Assembly (NCBI GenBank): GCA_030428695.1
Contig: JAUIEM010000169.1
Coordinates: 1 to 19,834, forward strand
Length of the DNA: 19,834 nt
Source: a bacterium
GTDB taxonomy: Bacteria > Planctomycetota > J058 > JAJDCP01
Direction: 5' to 3'
Under the pieces are notes generated by a model, which was not told where the DNA came from, searched no databases, and saw only the letters and a list, made by a program, of their open reading frames with translations. This document shows, piece by piece, positions 1-7,062 of the stretch. Position 1 is the first letter of the stretch. Each line of letters opens with the position of its first letter. A program made the position numbers and the translations under genes.

Positions 1-64
1 CCTTCTTCTTGCTCGGGTCCTTGCGTTTGACCTCGACCTTGATCCTGCACTTCGTCGTCGTCAT
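1..64 (-). CDS. 5' end of an unrecognised gene (cut by window edge)
   Basis: Reading leftward from an ATG at 64, the frame stays open to the window edge and gives about 21 basic residues beginning MTTTKCRIKVEVKRKDPSKK. It starts 34 bases after the stop of the 99-470 gene on the same strand, so the two are probably co-transcribed. The Shine-Dalgarno signal is weak (AAGG about 9 bases upstream). The fragment is too short to assign to a family. Its place beside a DUF4123 gene makes a T6SS-related product possible, but that is inference only. Confidence 0.5.
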   Translation of the reverse strand, partial: MTTTKCRIKVEVKRKDPSKKK

Positions 65-98
65 CGGGCAGCCTTGACGGGAGCGGCGACCGGGCATC

Positions 99-470
99 TC
101 AGACCTCCATGGTGTCGAGGAAGGAAGCGTAGCCCGGGCCGTCGCGCAGCTCGTCGACCAGGCCGGAGAGCTTGTCGTCCTCGTCGAGCTCCTCGTCCTC
201 GAGCAGGTCGCGCAGCCAGCTCAGCATCGACGGCAGCTCGCCGGCGAAGACGAGCTGGAAGAAGACGAAGAAGCGCTGCGGGGGCTGGCTCTCGATGCCC
301 CAGCCCTCGGCCCGCTCGAGGGCCGCGGCGACCGCTTCGCGCAGCTCTTCGGGGCCGCCCGCGGCGGCGCGGGGGAACAGGGTCGGAAACTCACGGGCGA
401 GGCGCTTGACGAACAGACGCAGCGCGGCGGCGTCGAGGGCATCGAACTGGGCTTCTCGGATCACGAGCAC
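99..470 (-). CDS. Small acidic protein, probably T6SS-associated hypothetical
   Basis: This 123-residue protein starts at GTG 470, chosen because GAGGAG lies 7 bases upstream. It opens LVIREAQFDALDAAALRLFV and contains a predicted helical body and a very acidic stretch near residues 88-103 (EDEELDEDDK). It has no signal peptide or membrane segment. From memory, small proteins opening 'M(L/I)xIRxxQM..L...A' followed by a helical region are common beside VgrG, PAAR and DUF4123 genes in T6SS cargo loci, and the DUF4123 gene diverging from this one fits that. It could instead be an unrelated orphan. No enzymatic motif is visible, so an adaptor, chaperone or immunity-type role is only a guess. Confidence 0.6.
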   Translation of the reverse strand: MLVIREAQFDALDAAALRLFVKRLAREFPTLFPRAAAGGPEELREAVAAALERAEGWGIESQPPQRFFVFFQLVFAGELPSMLSWLRDLLEDEELDEDDKLSGLVDELRDGPGYASFLDTMEV

Positions 471-502
471 GGAGGGGCTCCTCTATCGGAACGGTTCGCC
501 CT

Positions 503-508
503 ATTGTA
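503..508 (-). promoter_or_regulatory. -10 element (TACAAT) for the leftward gene pair
   Basis: On the minus strand TACAAT matches the -10 consensus at 5 of 6 positions and would start transcription near 496, about 26 bases before the GTG at 470. No convincing -35 lies 16-18 bases further upstream. Confidence 0.4.
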
Positions 509-520
509 CAGCAACCTGGC

Positions 521-549
521 TTGAACGCAGTCCGGCAAGCACGTAAGGT
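521..549 (+). promoter_or_regulatory. Sigma70-like promoter for the DUF4123 gene
   Basis: TTGAAC (521-526) and TAAGGT (544-549) are separated by 17 bases. The predicted start near 556 leaves a short leader that carries the AGGAGG (561-566) ahead of the ATG at 575. This also argues against using the in-frame ATG at 521 as the start, because that ATG lies inside the -35 region. Confidence 0.5.
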
Positions 550-574
550 GCGTCGACGCGAGGAGGAATGCACG

Positions 575-1099
575 ATGCCGATCCCCGACCCCGAGGCCCT
601 CGAGGCCGCTCTCGTGGAGGCGCGCGGCGACGGAAACGGCCGCCTCTACGCGCTGCTCGACGGCGCCCGCAGCCCGGAGATCCACGCCTTCGTCACGGCG
701 ACCCCGGGCCACGAGTGCCTGTACAAGGGCAGCCTGAGCCCGGAGCTCGAGCGCGCCGCCCCGTTCCTCGTCGAGCCGCAGGGGAAGCTGCTCGACCACT
801 GGCTGGCGCGCGCCTGGGGGCAGAGCTGGGGGATCTTCCTGACCGCGGACGCCGAGCCGGAGGCGCTGGTCAAGCACTTCCGGCGCTTCCTCAAGGTCAA
901 GTCCGAGGACGGGGAGGTGCTGGTGTTCCGCTTCTACGACCCCCGGGTCTTCCGCCCCTACCTGCCGACCTGCACCGCCGAGGAGGCGGAGTTCGTGTTC
1001 GGCCCGGTCGCGCGCTTTCTGGTCGAGGCCGAGGACGGCGAGGGGCTGCTCGGGTTCAGCCGCGAGGACGGCGCGGTGACGGAGAGCGCGCTGCTCTGA
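575..1099 (+). CDS. DUF4123 domain protein, T6SS effector adaptor/chaperone (Tap-1/TEC type)
   Basis: This is a 174-residue protein. The start at 575 has AGGAGG 8 bases upstream; an upstream in-frame ATG at 521 falls in the promoter. The DUF4123 signature runs through most of it: LYALLDGAR (24-32), C48-LY followed by the AAPFLVE segment (61-67), WLARAWGQSWGIFL (76-89), and YDPRVFRPYLPTC (121-133) followed by FGPV. In T6SS systems such proteins bind an effector and load it onto its VgrG spike, and the gene usually lies just upstream of the cognate effector. Here the next gene begins 33 bases downstream and encodes a TIR-like protein. No VgrG or PAAR gene is in view, so the adaptor's spike partner is unknown. 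Confidence 0.85.
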   Translation: MPIPDPEALEAALVEARGDGNGRLYALLDGARSPEIHAFVTATPGHECLYKGSLSPELERAAPFLVEPQGKLLDHWLARAWGQSWGIFLTADAEPEALVKHFRRFLKVKSEDGEVLVFRFYDPRVFRPYLPTCTAEEAEFVFGPVARFLVEAEDGEGLLGFSREDGAVTESALL

Positions 1100-1132
1100 G
1101 GCCGTCTGATCCACCGGGCGGAGGAGGAAGCC

Positions 1133-2191
1133 GTGCACCAGACCGCGCGGTATGTGGTCGTCCTGAACGACAGGGATCACCGGCGTGTGGAGGAGGTCGT
1201 CCGCATCTGCCGGGGAGCCTTCGTGCCGACCTGGACCCTCGACTGGAGAGCGCGAACCAGGGCAGTCCCGGCGTGGAAGCGCGCGCTCGAGGACGCGTTC
1301 GCGGCCCTCTTCATCGCGACTCCCTCGGCCGCGGGCGCCGGCATCTTCGACGCCCTCGAGAGAGCGCGGATGCTCGGCGTTCCGATCGTCGGCGTCTGGC
1401 TCGAGGGCGACGAGCGCGCGCGCTGCGCTCCTTGGTGGCTGCCCGCGTCGCGCGTCATCGACGCCCGCGGCAACCGGCGGGCGGAAGGGCTCGCCGCGGT
1501 TCGCACGCTGCTCGAGCGCTTCGCCGCGACCGGGATCCCCGACAGCCAGGTGCTCCCCGACCCCGAGCCTGAGCACCGCGAGGCCGGCAGCACATTGCGC
1601 CTCGCCCCGCCCGGCTGCCTCGTGGTCCGCCCTCCGGGAGCGGACTGCCGGCTCGCGCTCAAGCTCAGCCGCCACCGGACGGTCGGCTCGGTGCTCTCCG
1701 CGCTCTACCGGCAGGCGCTCATGCCCCGTTTCGCACCGTACTCCTACGGCAGGTCCTGGGTGCTCCGCGAGGACGGGAAATACAACTGCCAGAAGATCGC
1801 GGTCCCGATCTCCTGGTTGCGGACCGGAGCACGTCCGCCCGCGGACTGGTTCGAGCGGTCACCCTCCTCGGTCGGGCTCTACCCCGGCTACTGGAGGGTC
1901 GCGGCGCCGCCCCCCCGCGACGGCATCGGTGTCGCGGTCGACGACCGGCGGCTGCTCGGCGCGATCAGCCGTCCGAAGTTCCTCTACATCTCGTGGTTCG
2001 AGGACGCGTTCGACGCTGTCCCGCGCACCGACACCTCGTACACTTCCCGCCGCCTGCACAGGGTCTTCCGCAACATCCCATGGTCGACGTCCAACGGTCC
2101 GTCGCCAGGACCGATCCTCATCCAACGCGGTCCCCTGGGACGCACCGGCAACGTCCTCGACAGCGGAAGAGTCACCGGGCGGTTTACCTGA
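1133..2191 (+). CDS. TIR-like domain protein, candidate T6SS effector
   Basis: This 352-residue protein starts at GTG 1133, preceded by a strong GGAGGAGG. Residues 5-132 have the layout of a TIR domain: a first strand YVVVLNDRD, W48 before a helix (WKRALEDAF), the strand ALFIATPS (58-65), the helix IFDALERARMLG (71-82), the strand VPIVGVWLEGDE (83-94), then the VIDARG strand and a terminal helix. In my hand alignment the usual catalytic glutamate of TIR NADases falls on Ala74, flanked by Asp73 and Glu76, so NADase activity is uncertain. The C-terminal 220 residues, rich in Arg, Pro and aromatic residues, match no family I know. There is no signal peptide. Being directly downstream of DUF4123 suggests a secreted effector. 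Codon use is unusual (AGA, AGG, CGA and GCA close together near 1240-1270). It might instead be an intracellular signalling or defence protein. Confidence 0.6.
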   Translation: MHQTARYVVVLNDRDHRRVEEVVRICRGAFVPTWTLDWRARTRAVPAWKRALEDAFAALFIATPSAAGAGIFDALERARMLGVPIVGVWLEGDERARCAPWWLPASRVIDARGNRRAEGLAAVRTLLERFAATGIPDSQVLPDPEPEHREAGSTLRLAPPGCLVVRPPGADCRLALKLSRHRTVGSVLSALYRQALMPRFAPYSYGRSWVLREDGKYNCQKIAVPISWLRTGARPPADWFERSPSSVGLYPGYWRVAAPPPRDGIGVAVDDRRLLGAISRPKFLYISWFEDAFDAVPRTDTSYTSRRLHRVFRNIPWSTSNGPSPGPILIQRGPLGRTGNVLDSGRVTGRFT

Positions 2192-2230
2192 ACCCGCTCG
2201 ATCACCGGCCTGCATCCGGCGCCGCGCCAC

Positions 2231-2250
2231 GGCGGATTCTCCTCTCCGCC
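2231..2250. terminator. Short hairpin between convergent genes
   Basis: GGCGGA (2231-2236) pairs exactly with TCCGCC (2245-2250) around an 8-base loop, in the 78-base space between converging stop codons. There is no T tract on either side, so function as a terminator rests mainly on location. Confidence 0.3.
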
Positions 2251-2269
2251 TCCGCGACGAGCGGCACGC

Positions 2270-3550
2270 TCAGCCGTCGAGATCGAGCAGCACCCGCTCG
2301 GCGGCCCCCGCGTCCGCGGCGGCCAGCAGCCGCGCGCGCAGGCCGCGGGCGCTCGCCTGCTCGGCCAACAGCTCGCCGAGGGCGCCGCGCAGGTCGGGCC
2401 AGGCCTCGGGCAGGAACACCAGCAGGCTGGCCTGGACCTGCACGCCGGCCCCCCACTCGATCCCGTCGGCGGCGACCAGCAGCACGCAGCAGGGCCGCGC
2501 GAGCTCCGCGCGGCCGAGGCCGAGGCCCAGACCGGGCGCGACGGCGCGCACCCCGAGGGCCTCGGGGTCGAGCAGCGGCGGGCACAGCACCTCGGCCTCG
2601 GCGCCGAGGCCCTGGGGCTCGGCCATCAACTGGCCGACGGCCTCGACCAGCGCCTCGCTCGCATCCCGGGCGTCGACGGTCAGGCGCGCGAGCCCCCCGG
2701 CCAGCAGCTCGTCGAAGCGCGGACGCGCCACCGGCGCGGACGCCACCGCCGGCGCCTCGCCCGCGACCTCACCGACGCTCTCGACCAGGGGCGCGGCCGC
2801 CGCCCGCAGCCAGGAGCCGGTCGTCGCGCCGTCGAACAGGCTGACCAGCACGTGCGGACCGGCCGGAGCGCAGACCAGCCGCACCCCCTGGCGCTCGTAC
2901 AGCTCGAGGTCGGCGCCGGGCGGCAGCACCTCGACCAGGGCGGACAGCGTGTCGACCAGCTCCTGCTCGCGGTTGGGGCTGTCGAAGACGTCGAGCGCCT
3001 CGAGCCGGCCCCGGCGGGCGAGCTCGTGGCCGGTGGCCGCGCACAGCAGCGTGCACAGCGCCTCGTCCGGCGGCAGCGCGCGCGGCTCGTGGCCGTCCTC
3101 GTCGCCGTGGCGCTTGCGCCAGCGGCGCCCGGCACGCGTGACGACGTGGCTGCTCGCCGAGCACTCGAGCACCGCCTTCAAGCTCCGGGCCGCGCGCCGC
3201 AGCGCGAGCTGGCACAGTCCCGCGCGGGTGCGCTCGACGCCGACGAGCAGGAGGCAGTAGCGGGAGAAGAAGACGCTGACGGCGAGGTGTTCCTGCCAGG
3301 CGAGCATCCACAAGGGGAGCTGGCGGTGGGCGAGGAAGAACGACAGGTCGGCGACCGGATCGAAGACGTCCCGCACCCAGCCGGTCAGGGTCTTTGGCTG
3401 CCAGCCGCCGAGCCCGCCACAGCGCACGATGCCGTGGCCGCTCGCGTCGACCAGCAGCGCCCCCTCGGCCGTGCTCAGCTGGCAGGCCCGGTCCAGGGTG
3501 CGCGCGAGGGTGGCGCGCTGGGCATCGCTCAAGGTGCTCGAGGTCGGCAT
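2270..3550 (-). CDS. Roadblock/LC7-like domain protein of unknown role
   Basis: This is a 426-residue protein. The ATG at 3550 (MPTSSTLSDAQ) is preferred over longer in-frame starts because the sequence upstream reads as non-coding, and a -10-like TATCCT (minus strand, 3581-3586) sits just before it. Residues 12-127 follow the Roadblock/LC7 pattern: a helix, then the strands GALLVDASGHGIVRCGG, a helix ending in a Leu- and Phe-rich segment, the strand LAVSVFFSRYCLLLVGV, and a final helix ending SLKAVLE. The middle part (about 150-260) and the end (about 340-420, with CCVLLVAADG) also alternate strand and helix and could be further divergent copies. Roadblock proteins such as MglB act as regulators of small GTPases, but no GTPase gene is in view. 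No signal peptide or membrane segment is seen. The family call is tentative. Confidence 0.6.
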   Translation of the reverse strand: MPTSSTLSDAQRATLARTLDRACQLSTAEGALLVDASGHGIVRCGGLGGWQPKTLTGWVRDVFDPVADLSFFLAHRQLPLWMLAWQEHLAVSVFFSRYCLLLVGVERTRAGLCQLALRRAARSLKAVLECSASSHVVTRAGRRWRKRHGDEDGHEPRALPPDEALCTLLCAATGHELARRGRLEALDVFDSPNREQELVDTLSALVEVLPPGADLELYERQGVRLVCAPAGPHVLVSLFDGATTGSWLRAAAAPLVESVGEVAGEAPAVASAPVARPRFDELLAGGLARLTVDARDASEALVEAVGQLMAEPQGLGAEAEVLCPPLLDPEALGVRAVAPGLGLGLGRAELARPCCVLLVAADGIEWGAGVQVQASLLVFLPEAWPDLRGALGELLAEQASARGLRARLLAAADAGAAERVLLDLDG

Positions 3551-3749
3551 CGCTCGCGGGGTGATGGCTCGGAGCATCCCAGGATAGCGCGTCGGGCAGC
3601 GCGGCGCGCGGGGATTTTCGGAGCGCGGGCTGTTTCCGGGGCTGCACGGGGCGCCCGTGAGCCGCGGTAGCGCGCGCCCTGCTCCGTCGTCGTGGCGGAG
3701 CGCCGGGCGCTGCTCGTCCGCTTCCCAACGCCGGATCCGACCCGGGTGA

Positions 3750-3878
3750 CGACGCGGGAAGAGGACAGCGCGCACCCGGCTTCCTCCCCTGCCGCCCGGC
3801 AGCTACACGGTCGAGCTGCAGAGCTGCTGGTTCCCGGGCCGGGAGGTGCTCGTCCGCGCGACCGTCGAGCTGCGTTGA
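3750..3878 (+). pseudogene. Remnant of a gene's 3' end (beta-sandwich-like tail)
   Basis: Within the 436-base gap between the Roadblock-like gene and the ABC transporter, this frame ends in a protein-like tail, LPPGSYTVELQSCWFPG followed by REVLVRATVELR and a TGA at 3876. A stop at 3747-3749 closes the frame upstream, and no start codon with a ribosome site serves it. 'LPPGSYTVEL' is typical of carboxypeptidase-regulatory-like and other beta-sandwich domains. The rest of the gap (3551-3749 and 3879-3931) shows nothing convincing. Chance in GC-rich sequence cannot be excluded. Confidence 0.35.
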
Positions 3879-3931
3879 CGGGCGGCCGCGGCTCGAGCAG
3901 GGCGACGGGCCCTGTCCCCGACCGACGCGGA

Positions 3932-3959
3932 TTGACTTCTCCCGCACCCGGCCTATAGT
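3932..3959 (+). promoter_or_regulatory. Sigma70-like promoter of the LPS core operon
   Basis: TTGACT (3932-3937) and TATAGT (3954-3959) have a 16-base spacer, and both boxes match consensus at 5 of 6 positions. Transcription would start near 3966, about 20 bases before the GTG at 3987. It is among the best promoter matches in the window and the only obvious one for the five coupled genes downstream. Confidence 0.7.
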
Positions 3960-3986
3960 AGGAGCCTTCTTTCGCCCGGGAAGCCC

Positions 3987-6089
3987 GTGCTCGCGCGCAT
4001 CACCAGACCGCTGCACAAACTCTGGAACAGCCCGTCGACCACCCTGCTGCGGCGGCTGCTCCTGCATGTCCGGCCGCACCGGATGATCTTCGCCCTCGCG
4101 ATGATGTTCATCGTCGTCCACGCGGTCTGCTCGATGGGCCGGGTGACGCTGTCGAAGTTCCTCGTCGATGACGTGATCGTGCCCGCCACGGCGGACGAGA
4201 CCAAAGTTCTGCCCGCCAGCGCCGGACGCACCGCCATCGCCGCCATCCACCGCAGCGCGGGCGGCGAGCCCGTGCTCGCCCCGGTCTTCCCCCGCGGAGG
4301 ACCGGGCCAGGCCGCGGTCAACGCCGCCCAGCACCTGAGCGGACGGCGCTCCGATCAGCCTCCCGAGCCGGAGCCGACCGCCTCGGGCCTGTTCGAGAGC
4401 GCCCAGGCCTGGGGGGAGGACGTCCAGCGCCAGGCGTACCTGATGATCAAGGGGCGCAGCCCGCAGGAGACGCTGATCAACATCAGCCTGCTCGCGGTGT
4501 TCTTCGCCCTCGGCCTCGCGATCTCCTCGTACTGGTCCTCCTACCTGCAGAAGATGCTGATCCTGTACGTCAGCGCCGACATCCGGCGCCTGGTCTTCGC
4601 CCACATGCTCGACCTCGAGGTCAGCTTCTACACCCGCCGCGAAGGCGGCGACCTGCTCTCCCGCATCACCAACGACCTGACCGCCTTCGAGGTCGCGATG
4701 CGCATCCTGCTCAGCGACCTGTTCGTGCAGCCGGTCACCATCCTGGTCGCCTTCCTGACGGCGCTGTGGATCAACCCCGGGCTGACCCTGCTCAGCCTGA
4801 CGATCGGTCCGCCCCTGTACATGCTCGTGCGCCGCTTCGGCAAGAAGATCAAGCGCCGGGCCCGGCGCCGCCAGCAGGTCTCCGGTGAGTTCGTCCAGGC
4901 GGTCAGCCAGACCATCGGCGGGGTGCGGGTGATCAAGGCCTTCGACGCCGAGGCGGGCGAGCTGAAGAACTTCGACCGCATCAACGGCCAGATCGTCCGC
5001 CACAGCCTCAAGGTCAACCGCCTGCACGTGCTGTCCTCGGCGACCATCCAGCTGTTGAACAACCTGCTCGTGCCCGGGCTCCTGTTCTTCGGCGGGACGA
5101 TGCTGCTCAACCAGCGCTTCGACCTCGAGCCGGGCGACCTCGTCGTGTTCCTCGGCCTGCTGATCACGACCTACCGGCCGGCGAAGTCGATGGCCAAGGC
5201 CTGGAACGGCTTTCAGGAAGCCCTCGCCGGCGCCGACCGGGTGTACGAGATCCTCGACCGCAAGCCGACCATCGTCGACGCCCCCGACGCGGTGCCGCTG
5301 CCGCCCCTCGCGGAAGGCGTGCGCTTCGAGGACGTGTGCTTCCGCTATCCGGAGCAGGAAGAGGACGTCCTGCGCGGGGTCAGCTTCACGATGGGCAAGG
5401 GCGAGGTCGTCGCCCTGGTCGGGCCGTCCGGGGCGGGCAAGTCGACCATCCTCTCGCTGCTGCCGCGCTTCTACGACGTGACCGGCGGCCGCGTGCTGAT
5501 CGAGGGCGTCGACCTGCGGCAGCTGCAGCGCTCCTCGATGCTCGCGCGCATGGCGCTGGTCACCCAGGATCCCTACCTGTTCAACGCGACCGTCGAAGAG
5601 AACCTGCGCTACGGCAAGCGCGACGCGACCCGCGAGGAGATGGACCAGGCGCTGCGCGACGCGAACTTCGCCGGCGTGCTCGAGAAGCTTCCCCAGGGCT
5701 ACGAGACCGTGCTCGGCGACCGCGGCACCAAGCTGAGCGGGGGCGAGCGCCAGCGCCTGACCATCGCCCGGGCGCTGCTGCGCGACCCGGACATCCTGCT
5801 GCTCGACGAGGCGACGGCCTCGCTCGACTCGCAGTCCGAGCGGCAGGTGCAGGAAGCCCTCGAGCGGCTGATGGAGGGGCGCACCACCCTGGTGATCGCC
5901 CACCGCCTCGCGACGATCCGCCACGCGTCCAAGATCCTGGTCGTCGACGACGGCAAGCTGGTCGAGAGCGGCAGCCACGAGGAGCTGATCGCCCGGGGCG
6001 GGCTGTACAAGGTGATGTACGACATGCAGTTCAAGGACGAGAGCGACGACGGCTCGGAGGAGCCGCAGGAGGAACCCGATGGCTCTTGA
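3987..6089 (+). CDS. MsbA-type ABC exporter (lipid A flippase-like), membrane domain fused to ATPase
   Basis: This 700-residue protein starts at GTG 3987. A six-helix type IV exporter membrane domain (TM1 about 33-57, TM2 about 163-187) is followed by the nucleotide-binding domain, with Walker A GPSGAGKST (479-487), Q-loop VTQDPYLF, signature LSGGERQ (583-589), Walker B and catalytic glutamate DILLLDEAT (602-610), D-loop SLD and switch His639 (IAHR). All catalytic residues are present. MsbA moves lipid A-core across the inner membrane using ATP, and the downstream core genes support that substrate. The odd point is length: MsbA is usually about 580 residues, and the excess is largely a polar, Pro- and Ala-rich insertion of about 100 residues between TM1 and TM2. 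The end overlaps the next gene by 11 bases. A general lipid or drug exporter is the alternative. Confidence 0.88.
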   Translation: MLARITRPLHKLWNSPSTTLLRRLLLHVRPHRMIFALAMMFIVVHAVCSMGRVTLSKFLVDDVIVPATADETKVLPASAGRTAIAAIHRSAGGEPVLAPVFPRGGPGQAAVNAAQHLSGRRSDQPPEPEPTASGLFESAQAWGEDVQRQAYLMIKGRSPQETLINISLLAVFFALGLAISSYWSSYLQKMLILYVSADIRRLVFAHMLDLEVSFYTRREGGDLLSRITNDLTAFEVAMRILLSDLFVQPVTILVAFLTALWINPGLTLLSLTIGPPLYMLVRRFGKKIKRRARRRQQVSGEFVQAVSQTIGGVRVIKAFDAEAGELKNFDRINGQIVRHSLKVNRLHVLSSATIQLLNNLLVPGLLFFGGTMLLNQRFDLEPGDLVVFLGLLITTYRPAKSMAKAWNGFQEALAGADRVYEILDRKPTIVDAPDAVPLPPLAEGVRFEDVCFRYPEQEEDVLRGVSFTMGKGEVVALVGPSGAGKSTILSLLPRFYDVTGGRVLIEGVDLRQLQRSSMLARMALVTQDPYLFNATVEENLRYGKRDATREEMDQALRDANFAGVLEKLPQGYETVLGDRGTKLSGGERQRLTIARALLRDPDILLLDEATASLDSQSERQVQEALERLMEGRTTLVIAHRLATIRHASKILVVDDGKLVESGSHEELIARGGLYKVMYDMQFKDESDDGSEEPQEEPDGS

Positions 6090-7062
6090 GCTCGCGACCG
6101 CGTTGGAAGGCCTGCGGGGGAAGAAGATCGCCGTCGCCGGTGACTTCGTGCTCGAGCGCTACACCCGCGGCCGGCCCCAGGCGCTGTCCCGCGAGGCGCC
6201 AGTGCTGGTGCTGCGCCACGAGGACGAAAGCGTGATCGCCGGCGGCGCCGGCCGGGTCGCCTGCCTGCTCGCGGCCTTCGGCTTCGAGGTCGTACCGCTC
6301 GGCGCGGTCGGCGACGACGCCGCCGGCGACCTGTTGCTCGCGCTGCTCTCGGAGATCTGCCGCTACAGCGATGGGCTGCTCAAGGTGCGGGGGCGGGCGA
6401 GCGCGGTGCAGACCCGCATCCTCGCCGGCGACCTCGGAGTCCGCAAGCAGCAGATCCTGCGCATCGACCGCGGCGACGCCCGGCCCCTCGACGAGGCCTC
6501 GGCGGCGCGCCTTCTGTCCGAGGCCGAGCGGCTCGAGGACGTCGCGGGCTGGGTGCTGGTCGACAGCGGCTACGGGCTGCTCGACCGCGCGCTGATCGCC
6601 GGCCTGTGCGAGGCCGCCAGCACCTTCAGCTTCGCCGACGCCGGCGAGCGCGCGACCGACTTCGCCGGGGTCAGCCACCTCGCCGTGAACAGCCGCGAGG
6701 CGGCGCGCCACCTCGGCCGCGCGGACCTCGCGGAGGAAGATGCCGCGCGCGCCGCCGCCGGCGAGCTGCGCGCCTCCCTCGGCCTGCAGGGGCTGATGCT
6801 GACGCGCGGCAACGCCGGGCTGATCACCGCCGGCGACGAGGTCCACAGCCTGCCGGCCATCGGCGGCGAGCAGATCGTCGACCCGAGCGGCGCCGGCGAC
6901 GCGGTCAGCCTGGCCGCGGTGATCGGTCTGGCGAGCGGCTTCGCCTGGGAAGACACCGGGCGGCTCGCGACCCTGGCCGCCTCGCTCGCGATCATGCAGC
7001 AGGGGCCCGCCGCCTTCGACCCCGCCGCTCTGGTCGCGGCGGCGGCGCGGGAGGGGCTGTGA
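6079..7062 (+). CDS. rfaE1: D-glycero-beta-D-manno-heptose-7-phosphate kinase (stand-alone RfaE domain I)
   Basis: This 327-residue PfkB/ribokinase-family sugar kinase starts at ATG 6079, with AGGAGG at 6067-6072 inside the end of the transporter gene. Family marks are GDFVLERY (21-28, compare GDVMLDRY in HldE), REAP (38-41), the substrate-binding GGAGRVA (55-61) and the anion-hole and catalytic-base motif DPSGAGD (268-274, Asp274 as base). It would phosphorylate heptose-7-phosphate to the 1,7-bisphosphate on the way to ADP-heptose for the LPS core. The usual GGAANVA reads GGAGRVA and the usual TTGAGDT reads PSGAGDA, so it is a divergent member. The adenylyltransferase half found in E. coli HldE is the next gene. 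Other heptose pathway genes (gmhA, gmhB, hldD) are not in the window. Confidence 0.85.
   Translation: MALELATALEGLRGKKIAVAGDFVLERYTRGRPQALSREAPVLVLRHEDESVIAGGAGRVACLLAAFGFEVVPLGAVGDDAAGDLLLALLSEICRYSDGLLKVRGRASAVQTRILAGDLGVRKQQILRIDRGDARPLDEASAARLLSEAERLEDVAGWVLVDSGYGLLDRALIAGLCEAASTFSFADAGERATDFAGVSHLAVNSREAARHLGRADLAEEDAARAAAGELRASLGLQGLMLTRGNAGLITAGDEVHSLPAIGGEQIVDPSGAGDAVSLAAVIGLASGFAWEDTGRLATLAASLAIMQQGPAAFDPAALVAAAAREGL

Noticed and set aside
461..1675. 404-codon minus-strand open frame
   Set aside because: It runs across the DUF4123 gene, the spacer and the TIR-like gene, with repetitive Arg/Ala/Glu composition. It is a shadow of real genes.
3692..3958. 88-codon open frame before the LPS operon
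   Set aside because: It has low-complexity Arg/Ala/Pro composition, no ribosome site, and overlaps the operon promoter. A different frame in the same stretch is more protein-like.
2769..5978. Open frame of about 1,069 codons on the minus strand, opposite the ABC transporter
   Set aside because: It is a low-complexity Arg/Gln/Ala/His/Asp-rich translation that mirrors a clearly conserved plus-strand gene. High GC removes stop codons from the opposite frame.
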